Positions 48,703 through 59,399 are shown, counted from the first letter of the stretch. The stretch is 64,000 nucleotides of DNA from Leptospira fluminis (GCF_004771275.1 NZ_RQEV01000008.1:244013-308012); one strand, 5' to 3'. Notes: generated by a model from the sequence alone, not told the origin. Made by a program: numbers and translations.

Positions 48703-50094
48703 CTACCTGCTTAAAGCGACCGGTTCCTTCGAAGCGACCTTGAAAAAGGATTTATAAAAGCCTTTACGGCCTGCGGGAGGCTTTCCTATGTCGATTCCCG
48801 CCTTTGCCAAGTCCGATTTCAAATCTTTCCGAAATCCGTGATAATCCACTTCGACCGCGTGCCTCTGACCTCCTCCGAAACTGAAATGAGGATGGTCGAT
48901 TTCGTATTGGATCTCCGCTTTTAGATTCTTAGGCCTTTCATATTTTTCTAATATTTCCATACAGGCCAGTTTTGCCTGATAATCCGCCATTGGCCAAATA
49001 CAACCGACGGGCTGAAAAAGGCCGATAAAATACAGGTTCTTATAATCCGGATGCATCATCTTCCGGTACAAAGGAATCTTCTCCGCATATTGAAAATCGA
49101 TAAACGATTTATCAAAAAACGGGAAGGTAGTCCAAAATCCGGTGCAGGCACAAATGATATCGAACTTTTCCTCCGTTCCGTCCATGAACTCGACGGACTT
49201 TCCGTGAAAAGCCTTGATCGCGGGTCTCGGTTTGATCCTACCGTGCCGAATGAAATCCAGAAGATCCGAATTTAAGGTGGGGTGATGGCTCAGCGCCGGA
49301 GCGGTGTTGACCGGCAGTCCGTAATTCTTATAGGATCCCTGTAGAACGTAGAGCAATTTCGTAAGAACATATTGCTTGATCTTGGCCGGAATCCAAGAAG
49401 GAGTCATTGCTGCGAATACGTCGGAGGGCATCCCGAACAGAAACTTCGGAAAAAACCATTGCGGACTCCTCATGGATAATTTCACGCTTTTCGCGAGGCG
49501 GGCTGATTCCACGGCTACGTCGCAGGCGGAGTTTCCTCCTCCGATGATCAGCACGTCCTTTCCTCTCCAATCCTCCGTTACTCCCTTAAAATCGTGGGAA
49601 TGCATGAACTTTCCGGTAAATTTTCCCTCGTATGTCGGATATTTCGGATCCCAATGATGGCCGTTCGCTATCATTAAAAAATCAAAGTTTTCTACTTTAT
49701 TTTTCCCTTTTGAATCGGTAAATTCGACCCTCCAATCTCCGTCTTCGGTCCGAGAGATCTTTTTGATCGAATGATTGAATCTAATCTTATTATAAACGCC
49801 GAAGTGTTTGGCGTAGGATTCGAAATAAGCCTGCAATTGCTTATGATTCGGATAATCGGGGTATTCTTCGGGCATCGGAAAATCCTCGTATTCCGACCAT
49901 ACCTTGGAACTGATGATATGGGTATTTTCGTAAACGCTGGAATGGCCCGTTTTGGAATTGAAGACCCAATTCCCTCCTACCTTATCGTTTTTTTCGAAAA
50001 CTACCACATCGATGCCGTACTCCACGCAATTCTTGGCGGCAGCAATTCCACTCGGCCCGGCTCCGACCACGCAAACTCGTTTGTTCGATTTCAT
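48703..50094 (-). CDS. Flavin-containing monooxygenase (FMO/BVMO type)
   Basis: A 463-residue FAD- and NADPH-dependent oxygenase. The FAD site [14 protein letters not shown] is near the N-terminus, the FMO fingerprint [11 protein letters not shown] follows at about 160-170, and the NADPH site [16 protein letters not shown] at about 180. [15 protein letters not shown] region lies near 310. It could oxidise N or S atoms or perform Baeyer-Villiger reactions. Start ATG 50094 ([16 protein letters not shown]) is preferred over the frame from 50268, which would run through the promoter and into the divergent TetR gene. Probably repressed by that TetR protein. Confidence 0.92.
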   Translation of the reverse strand: MKSNKRVCVVGAGPSGIAAAKNCVEYGIDVVVFEKNDKVGGNWVFNSKTGHSSVYENTHIISSKVWSEYEDFPMPEEYPDYPNHKQLQAYFESYAKHFGVYNKIRFNHSIKKISRTEDGDWRVEFTDSKGKNKVENFDFLMIANGHHWDPKYPTYEGKFTGKFMHSHDFKGVTEDWRGKDVLIIGGGNSACDVAVESARLAKSVKLSMRSPQWFFPKFLFGMPSDVFAAMTPSWIPAKIKQYVLTKLLYVLQGSYKNYGLPVNTAPALSHHPTLNSDLLDFIRHGRIKPRPAIKAFHGKSVEFMDGTEEKFDIICACTGFWTTFPFFDKSFIDFQYAEKIPLYRKMMHPDYKNLYFIGLFQPVGCIWPMADYQAKLACMEILEKYERPKNLKAEIQYEIDHPHFSFGGGQRHAVEVDYHGFRKDLKSDLAKAGIDIGKPPAGRKGFYKSFFKVASKEPVALSR

Positions 50095-50142
50095 AAAACT
50101 TCTCACCCGATTTTCAATCTTTCCATTGGGAAAAAATCCGAC

Positions 50143-50155
50143 AAATGTCACATTT
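50143..50155. promoter_or_regulatory. TetR operator candidate, site 1
   Basis: AAATGT-C-ACATTT, a perfect palindrome 49 bp upstream of the monooxygenase ATG. It lies within ACAAATGTCACATTTT, which recurs with two changes at 50231-50246. Confidence 0.6.
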
Positions 50156-50232
50156 TTACAAAATCTTACTTTCCTTGAATTCAGGGACAAGGAATTTTTC
50201 ATTAAGGTCAATCCTGTTTGGAGATATATAAC

Positions 50233-50245
50233 AAATGTTAGATTT
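50233..50245. promoter_or_regulatory. TetR operator candidate, site 2
   Basis: AAATGT-T-AGATTT, one mismatch in the palindrome, overlapping the TetR start codon at 50235; binding there would give autoregulation. Confidence 0.5.
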
Positions 50246-50894
50246 TGAATCCAGAAAGCCCGAGTCAAATGTCCGTAGCGAAAACCGGAGGATCTATAAA
50301 TCCAAACCGCCCTTGCAGGAACGTTCCCAGCAACGGGTGACTCTCGTTTTAGCAGCCGCGGAAAATATGCTAAAAAAAATGGATCCGGAAGAAATCTCTA
50401 TCCCGGATATCGCAAAAGAATCGGGAGTCCCACGAGGAAGCATTTACCAATTCTTTCCGGACAAATACGTCCTGTTTACGAAACTGGCAGAGTTACATCT
50501 CGCAAGAGTCGGAGAAATTCTAGCCGAGAAAGCTTCTAAGAACCGAAAATCGTCTTGGAAAAAATTAGTCGGCCTTTGGGTCAACGCCGCCTCCGACTAT
50601 TACGATTCCACTCCGGCCGCGAGTACGTTGATTTTGGGCGGCCCCTTGAGCAGGAACGCATACTTAGCACAGGAGGTCACGATCGATCATATCGGGAAAG
50701 GAGTTCGGACCCGACTGGAAAATCTCAAAGAACCCTTGCTTCTTCCTCGAAAACCCGACGTGGCTACATTGGGCGTCGAAATCGCGTTCGCCTGTATGAA
50801 ACGAGGCTACTATCAAGAAAATAGAATATCCAAATCGATCCGCAACCAAGCCGTCCGGGCTGTGACTGCATATTTTTCCGAATGGGAACGTTAG
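50235..50894 (+). CDS. TetR/AcrR family transcriptional regulator
   Basis: A 219-residue repressor. After a basic N-terminal extension of about 25 residues the HTH domain appears as [20 protein letters not shown], then [20 protein letters not shown] and [12 protein letters not shown], the canonical TetR recognition helix. The C-terminal ligand domain ends with [11 protein letters not shown]. Divergent from the flavin monooxygenase gene, its likely target. ATG 50235 is the only in-frame ATG before the HTH. Confidence 0.92.
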   Translation: MLDFESRKPESNVRSENRRIYKSKPPLQERSQQRVTLVLAAAENMLKKMDPEEISIPDIAKESGVPRGSIYQFFPDKYVLFTKLAELHLARVGEILAEKASKNRKSSWKKLVGLWVNAASDYYDSTPAASTLILGGPLSRNAYLAQEVTIDHIGKGVRTRLENLKEPLLLPRKPDVATLGVEIAFACMKRGYYQENRISKSIRNQAVRAVTAYFSEWER

Positions 50895-50970
50895 CGATAG
50901 GCGCTCGTAAGCTTGGAACTGTCTCTCGCCTAGGATGTCCTTATCGATTCCTGATCGAAAGGAATCCGAT

Positions 50971-52464
50971 CTAATTCTCGTCGCCCCACCCTACGTCGTT
51001 CAGAAAATCGTCGTAAGTACCGTCAAAGACCCGAATCGTATCCTGATCGAACACGATCAGCTTCGTTGCAACCGCCTTCAGGTGCATTTCGTTATGGGTC
51101 ACCATGATCACCGAACCTTCGAACTCGTCGATGGCTTCGATCAAGGAATCGCAGGATTGCATATCCAAATGGTTTGTGGGTTCGTCCAGAAACAATAGAT
51201 GGCAGGGAGTGACTAGGATTTTTCCGAGCAGAACGCGACTCTTCTCCCCTCCCGAAAGAACTTTAATCTTTTTTAATGCAAGATCGTCGGAAAACATCAA
51301 TCCGCCCGCAATCGTTCTGGCCTGCCATTCGGTACAGGATTTTTCGGCGCTCATGATCTCTTCGACCACCGTCGCGTTTTCGTTCAGATTCGATTTGTTC
51401 GTTTGACCGAAATATCCTTCCTTCAAAATCGGATGTTTACGGACCATCCCGGAGGAAGGTTCCAATTCTCCCGCAAGAAGTTTTAACAGAGTGGATTTCC
51501 CTTTTCCGTTCTTTCCGATGATGCAGATCCGATCGCGATTTCCCACACTGATGGAAAAATCACGGATCAAAAACGGCTCTTTTCCCGTATAAGAAAACGA
51601 TAGATTCTCCGCGGATAGCATCTGGCTAGCCGCAAAAGGAGCGCTATTGAAATAAAGTTCCAAATCCGGAATCGCGTCAAGAGCCTTCATCTCTCCCTGC
51701 TTTTCCAGTCTCTTTACCCTCGATTGGGCCCGACTCGCAAAACTGGCCTTGGCTTTGAACCTGGCGATAAAGATCTCTTCCTGTTTCCTTTTTTTGGCCT
51801 CGTTCAATCTGGTTTTCTCATAAATTTCTTCTGCCTGATTGATCTGAGAATACAATTTATCCGTATCACCTTGCACCTTAATAGCCTTTGTTCTATGAAT
51901 TGCTGCGGTATGCGTAACCACACTGTCCATAAAACTCCTGTCGTGGGTGATGAGCACGATCTCACCTTCCCATTCCCGTAGAAATTCTTCCAGCCAACGG
52001 ATCGTGACTATGTCCAGATAGTTGTTCGGTTCGTCGAGCATCAACAAGTCGGGACCGGATGCCAACAGCTTAGCCAAATTCATCCGAATTTGATATCCGC
52101 CGGAGAACTCGTTAGGATTCCTTTCCATGTCCGCTTCGGAAAAGCCCAATCCGAAAAGGATTCTCTCGACCTGCCAGGTTTCGTATTCTTCTCCTTCGGG
52201 TAATCCGAGAGCGCATTCTTCCAAAACCGTGGGTTTGGAGAATTTCAAATGCTGCTCCAAATGCCCGATCTTATAACCTTTGGGAAGACTGATATTACCG
52301 GAATCGGGTTCGGCTTCCCCTAAGATCATCCGGAATAACGTGGATTTACCGTGCCCGTTTCTTCCGACAAGGCCGAGCTTTTCACCTCGATTCATGCTCA
52401 GATTCAGATCGTCAAAGAGGACCTTGGATTGATAGGATTTGTTTAGATTGGAAATTTTGATCAT
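50971..52464 (-). CDS. ABC-F family ATPase
   Basis: A 497-residue soluble protein with two ABC ATPase domains and no membrane part. Domain 1: GRNGHGKST, signature [28 protein letters not shown]; domain 2: [36 protein letters not shown]. The linker (about 215-290) is Lys/Glu/Arg-rich and helical (the P-site tRNA interaction motif region). These proteins act on ribosomes in translation or antibiotic protection. Shorter than most (about 530-650), mainly due to a brief C-terminus. It is convergent with the TetR gene. Confidence 0.92.
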   Translation of the reverse strand: MIKISNLNKSYQSKVLFDDLNLSMNRGEKLGLVGRNGHGKSTLFRMILGEAEPDSGNISLPKGYKIGHLEQHLKFSKPTVLEECALGLPEGEEYETWQVERILFGLGFSEADMERNPNEFSGGYQIRMNLAKLLASGPDLLMLDEPNNYLDIVTIRWLEEFLREWEGEIVLITHDRSFMDSVVTHTAAIHRTKAIKVQGDTDKLYSQINQAEEIYEKTRLNEAKKRKQEEIFIARFKAKASFASRAQSRVKRLEKQGEMKALDAIPDLELYFNSAPFAASQMLSAENLSFSYTGKEPFLIRDFSISVGNRDRICIIGKNGKGKSTLLKLLAGELEPSSGMVRKHPILKEGYFGQTNKSNLNENATVVEEIMSAEKSCTEWQARTIAGGLMFSDDLALKKIKVLSGGEKSRVLLGKILVTPCHLLFLDEPTNHLDMQSCDSLIEAIDEFEGSVIMVTHNEMHLKAVATKLIVFDQDTIRVFDGTYDDFLNDVGWGDEN

Positions 52465-52727
52465 AGCTGGTTAAAAATGCCGTTTCTTGCCAAAATTGTT
52501 CGACGAGATTAATTTTCTATTCGGATTTAGATTCTTTTGTCGGCAACTCTCGCCCCGTCCGCTCACAGATACGGTCCGATCGGAACCTGTCCGCGACAAC
52601 GCACTCGCTTCTCCCATCCCTATATCGATTTTTACCCGTAGTAGGACGAATTCCGACAAGGAGATACGATCGCTCCGAATGATATTTCGGTTAAACGTAA
52701 AAAAAGGATTGATTTTTTATGATTTAA

Positions 52728-52750
52728 ATAACCAGTTAGTTATATAACCA
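52728..52750. promoter_or_regulatory. Operator candidate before the ArsR/AHSA1/VOC cassette
   Basis: ATAACCA occurs at 52728 and just before the ATG, and GTTATATAAC (52739-52748) is a perfect 10-bp palindrome. It lies at the ArsR start codon and fits autoregulation. Confidence 0.45.
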
Positions 52751-53131
52751 ATGAGATATAAAAAAAACATATCCGATCAATTGAACGCGACATTCTTCGC
52801 GTTGGCGGATCCTACAAGAAGAGCGATCTTAAAGAAATTGGCCTCCGGAGAAGCCGCCGTAATGGATCTGGCAAAGCCCTTCGCGATGAGCCAGCCGGCG
52901 ATTTCCAAACATTTGAAAGTATTGGAAAAAGCAGGACTCGTTTCCAGAGTACAGAACGCACAAAAACGTCCCTGCAGATTGGAAGGCAAACCTTTGGAAG
53001 AGGCGAACCGTTGGTTGGAAGAATATAGAAAATTCTGGGAAATCAGATACGGCCACTTGGACGATCTGCTGGAAGAATTGAAAGCGACTCGATATCCGAA
53101 AAGGAATTCATCCAAACGAAAAAAGGAGTAA
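52751..53131 (+). CDS. ArsR-family (SdpR-like) regulator
   Basis: A 126-residue winged-helix protein: FALADPTRRAILKKLASGEA, MSQPAISKHLKVLEKAGLV (recognition helix) and NRWLEEYRKFWEIRYGHLDDLLEEL, the pattern of ArsR regulators paired with AHSA1-type proteins. No Cys metal site. It sits 3 bp before the AHSA1 gene, the usual arrangement. Confidence 0.92.
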   Translation: MRYKKNISDQLNATFFALADPTRRAILKKLASGEAAVMDLAKPFAMSQPAISKHLKVLEKAGLVSRVQNAQKRPCRLEGKPLEEANRWLEEYRKFWEIRYGHLDDLLEELKATRYPKRNSSKRKKE

Positions 53132-53134
53132 AAA

Positions 53135-53629
53135 ATGAATCCATCAAAAAATGTTAAAGTAGTCGCAAAAGGAGAAAGGGAGATCGTCATGACCCGGTCT
53201 TTTCAGGCGAATCGAGAATTGGTCTTCGATTGCTTTACGAAGCCGGAATTATTGAAGCGATGGCTTTTCGGACCCGACGGATGGATCCTATCCGTGTGCG
53301 AAGTGGACCTCCGCATCGGTGGAAAATACCGTTACGTTTGGAAGCTAGAAGAAACCGGAACGGAAATGGGAGCGGGAGGAGTTTATAAGAAAATCGATAA
53401 ACCCGAACTCTTGGTTTGTACCGAAAAATTCGACGAGACCTGGTACCCCGGAGAAGCTCTCTTAACGAACGAATTCGTACCGGAAGGAAACCGAACGAAC
53501 CTGATCGTAACCGTTCTCTACGAATCCAAAGAGGCAAGAGACGCCGTACTTAAATCCCCCATGGAAGGCGGAGTGGAACAAAGCTATAATCGCTTGGCCA
53601 ATCTTTTGGATACGATCTCAATCTCGTAG
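53135..53629 (+). CDS. SRPBCC/AHSA1 family protein
   Basis: A 164-residue START-like fold protein. TRSFQANRELVFDCFTKPEL at the N-terminus, RWLFGPDGW, DLRIGGKYRYVW and the final helix SYNRLANLLDTIS are typical of AHSA1 domain proteins. A hydrophobic ligand cavity is expected; the ligand is unknown. Co-transcribed with ArsR (3 bp gap) and the VOC gene (47 bp). Confidence 0.88.
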   Translation: MNPSKNVKVVAKGEREIVMTRSFQANRELVFDCFTKPELLKRWLFGPDGWILSVCEVDLRIGGKYRYVWKLEETGTEMGAGGVYKKIDKPELLVCTEKFDETWYPGEALLTNEFVPEGNRTNLIVTVLYESKEARDAVLKSPMEGGVEQSYNRLANLLDTISIS

Positions 53630-53676
53630 CAAAGAAAATAAAACGATACGTAATCTTAATATAAAGAGGAAATTTT

Positions 53677-54540
53677 ATGGGAAAGATCACCCCTTTTTTC
53701 ATGTTCGACAATAATTTGGGCGAGGCATTGGAACTCTACAAATCCTCGTTTCGAGACGCCAAGATACTGGATGAAAATCGCGCCAACGGATCCGTGATGT
53801 CCGCCACCTTCTCCATCTATGGACAGGAATTTCTATCCTTTAACGGAGGCCCGCATTTCAAATTTACCCCTTCTATTTCGCTTTTCGTGAATTGTAAAAA
53901 GAACGAGGACCTGGAATTTCTCTGGAACGAATTAAAACGGGACGGATCCGTACTCATGGAACTCGGAAGCTATCCGTTCAGCGGAAAATTCGGCTGGTTG
54001 CAGGACAGATTCGGAGTCTCCTGGCAATTGAACCTTTCGGAACAGGAAGAGAAAATTTATCCGTTCTTAATGTTCTCCGGGGAAAATTTCGGCAAGGCGG
54101 AAGAGGCGATACGCTTTTATACCTCCCAATTTCCGAATTCTAAGATAGACCGAATCGAGAAGATGGGCGCGGAAGGACCGGGAACGGAAGGCACGATAAA
54201 ACGTGCAAAATTTTCCCTTTCCGGACAGGATTTCATGGCGATAGATAGCGGGATTCCGCACCAATTTAATTTCAGCCAAGCGATTTCATTTTTTGTAAAA
54301 TGCGAAACCCAATCGGAGATAGACGAATATTGGGAAAGGCTTTCCGAGGGCGGAGAAAAGCAAAGGTGTGGATGGGTAAAAGATAGGTACGGAGTCTCCT
54401 GGCAAATTATTCCGCCCATTCTAGGAGAACTCCTGCACGATACGGATCGCGAAAAATCCGACCGTGTCTTAGGGGCAATGCTGCAAATGGGAAAGATCGA
54501 AATCGACGGTTTAAAAAAAGCTTATACGGCAAAGAGCTAA
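53677..54540 (+). CDS. Tandem VOC (PhnB-like) protein
   Basis: A 287-residue protein with two PhnB/3-demethylubiquinone methyltransferase-like VOC units (about 1-125 and 130-275). Each has the sequence pattern of the family: ITPFFMFDNNLGEALELYKS and IYPFLMFSGENFGKAEEAIR at the starts, and DRFGVSWQLN and DRYGVSWQII at the ends. The name of the family is historical; no methyltransferase activity is implied. ATG 53677 follows AGAGGA. Third gene of the ArsR cassette. Confidence 0.88.
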   Translation: MGKITPFFMFDNNLGEALELYKSSFRDAKILDENRANGSVMSATFSIYGQEFLSFNGGPHFKFTPSISLFVNCKKNEDLEFLWNELKRDGSVLMELGSYPFSGKFGWLQDRFGVSWQLNLSEQEEKIYPFLMFSGENFGKAEEAIRFYTSQFPNSKIDRIEKMGAEGPGTEGTIKRAKFSLSGQDFMAIDSGIPHQFNFSQAISFFVKCETQSEIDEYWERLSEGGEKQRCGWVKDRYGVSWQIIPPILGELLHDTDREKSDRVLGAMLQMGKIEIDGLKKAYTAKS

Positions 54541-54612
54541 AAGGAGAAATTTCGAAGCTTCCGTATTTCCTTACTTGAAACTTCGAACATATCGACCGAG
54601 TGCGCTATAGGA

Positions 54613-55611
54613 TTATACTCTCAATTCGATCGGAATATAAAATTGATCCACACCGCGCACCGGCACGATTTCGACCGTTCTATCGAACAAGCTCCTTAAA
54701 CGCTCGATCGGTCCTTCCGGCTGAATATCCTGCACATAGATCTTGGATAGAAAGGGGCATTTCGCAAAGACGGTCCGGTCGAATTCCCGATTAAATGTAG
54801 GAAAAGAATAACCGACTACCACGAGGGTTCGAACGTCCGCAATTCTCTCCAGAAATTTCTCTCGAACTTTCGCGATCTCCACACTCGCTTCCCACGCAAA
54901 GTCGATTTGGAATTTTTCGGATCCACTGGAGCCTTTTTGATAACTCTGGTTGAAATCATCGATCGATTTATCCGTCAATCCATCCTTGAGTAGAGAATAG
55001 AGATTAAAAGGCAAGGCGTCGAAACTGCCGAATCCTGCGAGTCCGTTAAAATGAAAAAGCTCTGGAATCCCGTCGTCGTGCTCCAGACTTTGGTGCCAAG
55101 GATAAATGTTTATATGCTTCCTCGCAAAATCCGGTTCAAAAAGACCCAATAAACTCAATAAGGAAATCATAATTTGATTGTCGTAATTCCAAGTGCTGAC
55201 GATCAAATCCTTAGGAAGCCTGATAGAGTTCTCCTCGAGTTGCGCGACGGTGGTCAAAAACACGTCGTACCGTATATCGTGTTTCTTCCGCATCTGGGCA
55301 AATAAAAGATAAAAAGAAAGGGTGCATTTTAATCTACGGAGTTCCTCCTCTCTTTTCAAAAGATATAACTTCTTGGCGAACAAGTCCATCGTTCCATGAG
55401 ATTGGGCTTCCCGTCCAAGCCACCGGCAATCAGCCAGGAATTCGCTTACAAGAACTTCCGAGAACTTAATATCCCGTTTGAAAGAGGGGGATCCCTCCGA
55501 CTTCTTATAAATGGAATTCGCAAAAGAGGTCAGATCCTGATTGATTTCCTTCACGACAGGAATACAGGAGGCGCTGGCTCCCGCCCCTAATAGATAAAGT
55601 ATTTTTCCCAT
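54613..55611 (-). CDS. Lone SIR2-like domain protein
   Basis: A 332-residue cytoplasmic protein. MGKILYLLGAGASASCIPVV at the N-terminus is the SIR2-like nucleotide-binding loop (GAGAS), followed after 150 residues by STWNYDNQI and near the C-terminus by VVVGYSFPTFNREFDR, the pattern found in SIR2-like NADases and similar proteins. Many such proteins are antiphage effectors, but some are not. No partner (ATPase, nuclease, TIR or STAND gene) is beside it. ATG 55611 is preferred over 55671, as the fold begins there. Function unproven. Confidence 0.72.
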   Translation of the reverse strand: MGKILYLLGAGASASCIPVVKEINQDLTSFANSIYKKSEGSPSFKRDIKFSEVLVSEFLADCRWLGREAQSHGTMDLFAKKLYLLKREEELRRLKCTLSFYLLFAQMRKKHDIRYDVFLTTVAQLEENSIRLPKDLIVSTWNYDNQIMISLLSLLGLFEPDFARKHINIYPWHQSLEHDDGIPELFHFNGLAGFGSFDALPFNLYSLLKDGLTDKSIDDFNQSYQKGSSGSEKFQIDFAWEASVEIAKVREKFLERIADVRTLVVVGYSFPTFNREFDRTVFAKCPFLSKIYVQDIQPEGPIERLRSLFDRTVEIVPVRGVDQFYIPIELRV

Positions 55612-55872
55612 AATCGATCGTTCCGACGAAACCGCACGCAACTTCGCTCCTCCCGCTCCCGTTGTCAACATCTCCGGTATTCCGGCGTAAAAAATAAATC
55701 ATAGACAATGATTCCAGGTTTGAATATCCAAGAAAGTACATCGGAGCAGTTCGATTCCGTTTTTCATCGGCGGGAGAATTTTTTCCGATCAGACTTTCGC
55801 GCGGGATATCTAGGCTTTTGCTTACAAAATATAATAAATCATGAATGAGAATAACGGAAGGGAAAGACAAAC

Positions 55873-56568
55873 ATGAACAAAGAAAATACTTCGGAACGCG
55901 GCCTCTTGAATTTTCGCCTTTTTTTCGGCGTAAGCGCCCTCTTATGCCTCGTGGGCGTTTCTCTGGAATTGTACAGCGCTTATCATCATAAAAGCGTATT
56001 GCCTCCGAATGCAGGCTTCACGCGAACGTTCGGGCCCGGGTTAGACGGTCTATTCAACCATTTTTTCTATTTTACTACCCAGTCAAATATCATCCTTGGA
56101 ATTACCGCCTTTCTGCTGGCTCTGAATCCGGTTCGGACCTCCGATCAATTTCACGTCTGGCGTCTCGTCGGGATCATCGATATTACAATTACATGCATAG
56201 TATTTAATTTCGTCTTAAAGAACTCGCCTCGCCCGGACCAAATTGCTTCGTTGGCGAGTACGATCCAGCATTCCATAAATCCGGCACTCGCCATAGTGGG
56301 CTGGCTTATCTACGGTCCGAAAGGATCGGTTTCCATAAAGAGAGTTGCGATAGCAGCTTTCATTCCGATTGCTTACGCAATTTTTACCCTGGTGCGCGGC
56401 GCGATTTTGGTATGGTACCCGTATAATATTTTGGATGTAACCAATTTGGGATATGGAGGCGTCTCGATCTATATCGCGGCTATTTTTATCTTATTCCTGA
56501 TAATTGCCGGATTTCTTGCGGCGATCGAACGTTGGGTCGGCCCCCGCATTTCTACCAGGATGGAATGA
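55873..56568 (+). CDS. Pr6Pr family membrane protein
   Basis: A 231-residue integral membrane protein with six predicted segments. The family signature is visible: FNHFFYFTTQSNIILGITAF, HSINPALAIVGWLIYGPKG and YPYNILDVTNLGYGG. The role of Pr6Pr proteins in bacteria is not known. The ATG is preceded by GGAAGGGAAAGACAAAC. Divergent from the SIR2-like gene. Confidence 0.83.
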   Translation: MNKENTSERGLLNFRLFFGVSALLCLVGVSLELYSAYHHKSVLPPNAGFTRTFGPGLDGLFNHFFYFTTQSNIILGITAFLLALNPVRTSDQFHVWRLVGIIDITITCIVFNFVLKNSPRPDQIASLASTIQHSINPALAIVGWLIYGPKGSVSIKRVAIAAFIPIAYAIFTLVRGAILVWYPYNILDVTNLGYGGVSIYIAAIFILFLIIAGFLAAIERWVGPRISTRME

Positions 56569-56593
56569 AATATTACGAATAATTTAAATTCCC

Positions 56594-57241
56594 TTAATGA
56601 ATGTGTTTCCCCAAACCGTTTTTAGATAGATGAAATATCACAAATAGAATGATAGCTATCGCGATCGATCCCAGAAGAATCTTTAGTTTTAAATTTGAAA
56701 ATCGAAGGTTCTCTATCGTCCGGGGAGAAGCTCCGTCGGCTTCCGACTTACTATGATCTTTCCGTATCATGCCCCAAGGTTTGTAAACGGAAAGAAGAGT
56801 CGCGAATAGCAAAACTAAAAAAGCGAGAGCGGCATCGAATACCAATTGCGGACCGAACTGACCCGGATTCGGAAACGATCCTACCGTAGCGATCATCACC
56901 TTCTTTGACGCTTCGGAAATCGCAACGAATTGGTGTAAAATCAAAGCGATCGTTGCAAAAACTCCCAAGACAAATTTTATGAATACCCAGTAATAGCGAA
57001 ATAAGCCCCACGGAGTTCCCAGAGCAAGAATCAGTCCGGTCAATACGGAGGCAAGGCTCATCGGAAGGATCGCATACTTGCTCACAAGATCCATCGAAAT
57101 GTAAGAACTTCGAACGACCTCCGCATTCACACTAGCGATTCCGGCGATGCTCAAAACCAAAAAACTAGCGACTGCTCCCATCCAGCCGACCGAGGTGGCG
57201 ACATGTGTCGTTAGATTAAACTTACGAAGCGATGGCGACAT
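56594..57241 (-). CDS. Integral membrane protein, DUF2269-like
   Basis: A 215-residue protein with five hydrophobic segments (about 12-35, 55-75, 83-108, 130-152 and 188-208). The conserved His in KFNLTTHVATSVGWMGAVA, TGLILALGTPWGLFRYYWVFIK in pieces, and helix layout resemble DUF2269-type proteins. Function unknown. Ends with a His-containing tail. Convergent with the Pr6Pr gene (25 bp apart). Confidence 0.65.
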   Translation of the reverse strand: MSPSLRKFNLTTHVATSVGWMGAVASFLVLSIAGIASVNAEVVRSSYISMDLVSKYAILPMSLASVLTGLILALGTPWGLFRYYWVFIKFVLGVFATIALILHQFVAISEASKKVMIATVGSFPNPGQFGPQLVFDAALAFLVLLFATLLSVYKPWGMIRKDHSKSEADGASPRTIENLRFSNLKLKILLGSIAIAIILFVIFHLSKNGLGKHIH

Positions 57242-57426
57242 GACTTTAGCAAGGGACCGCTTTTTCTTCCTGTCAACCGAAAAGCGGGAAAATAGCGGAG
57301 CGACCGAAGTATAGCATAGCCTTGCTTTCAGAAGAATTTTTCGGTCGGACGGATAATGGCCGAAAGATCGAACCTTATAAAAAGAACTTTTTGGATTCTA
57401 AATTATAAAATCATACGAAACTTTCT

Positions 57427-58446
57427 TCATTTCCTTACTAGATCCAATGCAACATCCACGATCATATCTTCCTGTCCCCCTACCATTTTTCGTTTTCCTA
57501 ATTCGATCAGAATATCCACAGTTTTAACGCCGAACTTACGGGACGCTTCTTCCGCGTGACGTAAGAAACTGGAATAAACTCCCGCATAACCTAAAGCTAA
57601 GGTTTCCCGATCTACCCGAACGGGTCTATCCTGAAGAGGACGAACGAACTCCTCAGCTGCATCCATTAGAATAAACAGATCAGTTCCATGATTCCAACCC
57701 AACCGGGAAGCGGCCGCTATGAACACTTCCAAGGGAGCGTTTCCCGCACCCGCACCCATACCCGCAAGACTCGCATCGATTCGATCACACCCCTCTTCGA
57801 CGGCAGCAATCGAATTCGCAACTCCTAAAGAAAGATTATGATGCGCATGAATTCCTGTTTCCGTTCCCGGTTTTAGAATGTCCTTCATTGCGCGAAAGCG
57901 ATCGCGAACGTCGCTCATATTCATGGCTCCACCCGAGTCCACTATGTAGATGCATTCCGCCCCGTAGCTCTCCATCAATTTACCTTGTTCTGCAAGCTTC
58001 TTAGGGGAGATCATATGACTCATCATCAAAAATCCGACGACGTCCATTCCTAGAAGTTTTGCACGCTCTATATGTTGTTTGGAAATATCCGCCTCGGTAC
58101 AATGGGTCGCCACTCTTACGGAACGAACGCCCGCATTATAGGCTTCCTTAAGATCGTGAACGGTTCCGATACCGGGAAGAAGTAAGGTCGCGATTTTTGC
58201 ATGTCTTACTATTTTAACCGCCTCTTCGATCATCTCCAGGTCGGTATGTGCCGAAAAACCGTAATTAAAACTAGAGCCTTGTAGCCCGTCTCCGTGAGCG
58301 ATCTCTATGCTATCCACTTTAGCGTCGTCAAGCGCCTGTACGATGTTTTTCACGTGAGCCAGAGAATATTGATGACGGATCGCGTGACTTCCGTCCCTTA
58401 AAGTCACGTCCGAAATGAAAAGCTTTTTTCCGTCCGGGAGATTCAT
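57427..58446 (-). CDS. 4-hydroxy-2-oxovalerate aldolase
   Basis: A 339-residue class II pyruvate aldolase of the DmpG/MhpE/BphI type, cleaving 4-hydroxy-2-oxovalerate to pyruvate and acetaldehyde. Motifs: [18 protein letters not shown] (catalytic Arg/Asp/His region), [29 protein letters not shown] (metal ligands HxH), and GAGNAPLE. The C-terminal domain binds the dehydrogenase partner, encoded just upstream with a 4-bp overlap; the pair should channel acetaldehyde. Last gene of the meta-cleavage operon. Confidence 0.96.
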   Translation of the reverse strand: MNLPDGKKLFISDVTLRDGSHAIRHQYSLAHVKNIVQALDDAKVDSIEIAHGDGLQGSSFNYGFSAHTDLEMIEEAVKIVRHAKIATLLLPGIGTVHDLKEAYNAGVRSVRVATHCTEADISKQHIERAKLLGMDVVGFLMMSHMISPKKLAEQGKLMESYGAECIYIVDSGGAMNMSDVRDRFRAMKDILKPGTETGIHAHHNLSLGVANSIAAVEEGCDRIDASLAGMGAGAGNAPLEVFIAAASRLGWNHGTDLFILMDAAEEFVRPLQDRPVRVDRETLALGYAGVYSSFLRHAEEASRKFGVKTVDILIELGKRKMVGGQEDMIVDVALDLVRK

Positions 58447-59399
58447 TTAGCTACCACTTGCACTTTAATATTTTGTAATTCGGCAATCCTCTCCCCGGTC
58501 GCTAATGCGGCGGAAGTCATGATGTCCAGATTTCCCGCAAAAGAAGGAAGATAATGGGCAGCTCCTTCCACTTCTACAAAAATCGTGGTTTTTAATCCCG
58601 AAAAAGTTCCCACTCCGGGAATTTTCAAAGGCTTCTCTTCCGGAACGATATCGAACAAAACCTTTTGCTTCAGGCGATATCCCGGCACGTAGCTTTGGAC
58701 GGACTTCTCCATTTCTAAAATCGACGCTTCAATTATGGATGGGTCAGCCAATTCTGAAAGCACGTAAATCGTGTCCCTCATCATCGGAGGAGGTTCCGCC
58801 GGGTTCATCACGATGATCGATTTTCCTTTTTTCGCTCCGCCTACAAGTTCCAACGCTTTGGAAGTGGTCTCCGTAAATTCGTCTATATTCGCCCTTGTTC
58901 CCGGACCTGCGGATTTACTGCTGATCGAAGCTACGATTTCCGCATAATGGACGTCCGCTATCCTGGATACGGCATATACCATAGGAACAGTAGCCTGACC
59001 GCCGCAAGTAATCATGTTTATATTATTCCGGCTTATATTCTGATCCAAATTCACAACCGGAACACAATAGGGGCCTATGGCCGCGGGAGTCAAATCGACC
59101 ATTCGAATATTCGGATTCGCTTCTCTTAACGTTCTCTCGTTCTCGATATGCGAAGAAGCGGAGGTAGCGTCGAATACGATCCCGATTTCATGAAAATTCG
59201 GAAGTTCTAATAAACCTTCCGCACCTTTATACGTGGTCTGGACTCCCATCCTACCCGCTCGAGCTAATCCGTCCGATTCTCGGTCGATACCGACCAACGC
59301 CCCCATCTCCAAATTCCGGGATTTCTTTAGAATTTTTATCATCAAATCCGTTCCGATATTTCCCGATCCAATAATTGCGGTTTTTACCTTTTGTTTCAT
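58443..59399 (-). CDS. Acetaldehyde dehydrogenase (acetylating)
   Basis: A 318-residue enzyme of the DmpF/MhpF/BphJ type that converts acetaldehyde, CoA and NAD to acetyl-CoA. The NAD site [14 protein letters not shown], the following [15 protein letters not shown], and the catalytic Cys in [14 protein letters not shown] are visible, as is [16 protein letters not shown]. Overlaps the aldolase gene by 4 bp and follows the hydratase gene by 28 bp. Confidence 0.96.
   Translation of the reverse strand: MKQKVKTAIIGSGNIGTDLMIKILKKSRNLEMGALVGIDRESDGLARAGRMGVQTTYKGAEGLLELPNFHEIGIVFDATSASSHIENERTLREANPNIRMVDLTPAAIGPYCVPVVNLDQNISRNNINMITCGGQATVPMVYAVSRIADVHYAEIVASISSKSAGPGTRANIDEFTETTSKALELVGGAKKGKSIIVMNPAEPPPMMRDTIYVLSELADPSIIEASILEMEKSVQSYVPGYRLKQKVLFDIVPEEKPLKIPGVGTFSGLKTTIFVEVEGAAHYLPSFAGNLDIMTSAALATGERIAELQNIKVQVVAK

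Noticed and set aside
50942..50970. Hairpin ATCGATTCC / GGAATCCGAT as terminator of the TetR gene
   Set aside because: Stem has a bulge and there is no T-tract on either side; too weak to annotate.
54613..57241. Defence island around the SIR2-like gene
   Set aside because: Neighbours are Pr6Pr, DUF2269-like and VOC/AHSA1 genes, none of which is a known defence component.
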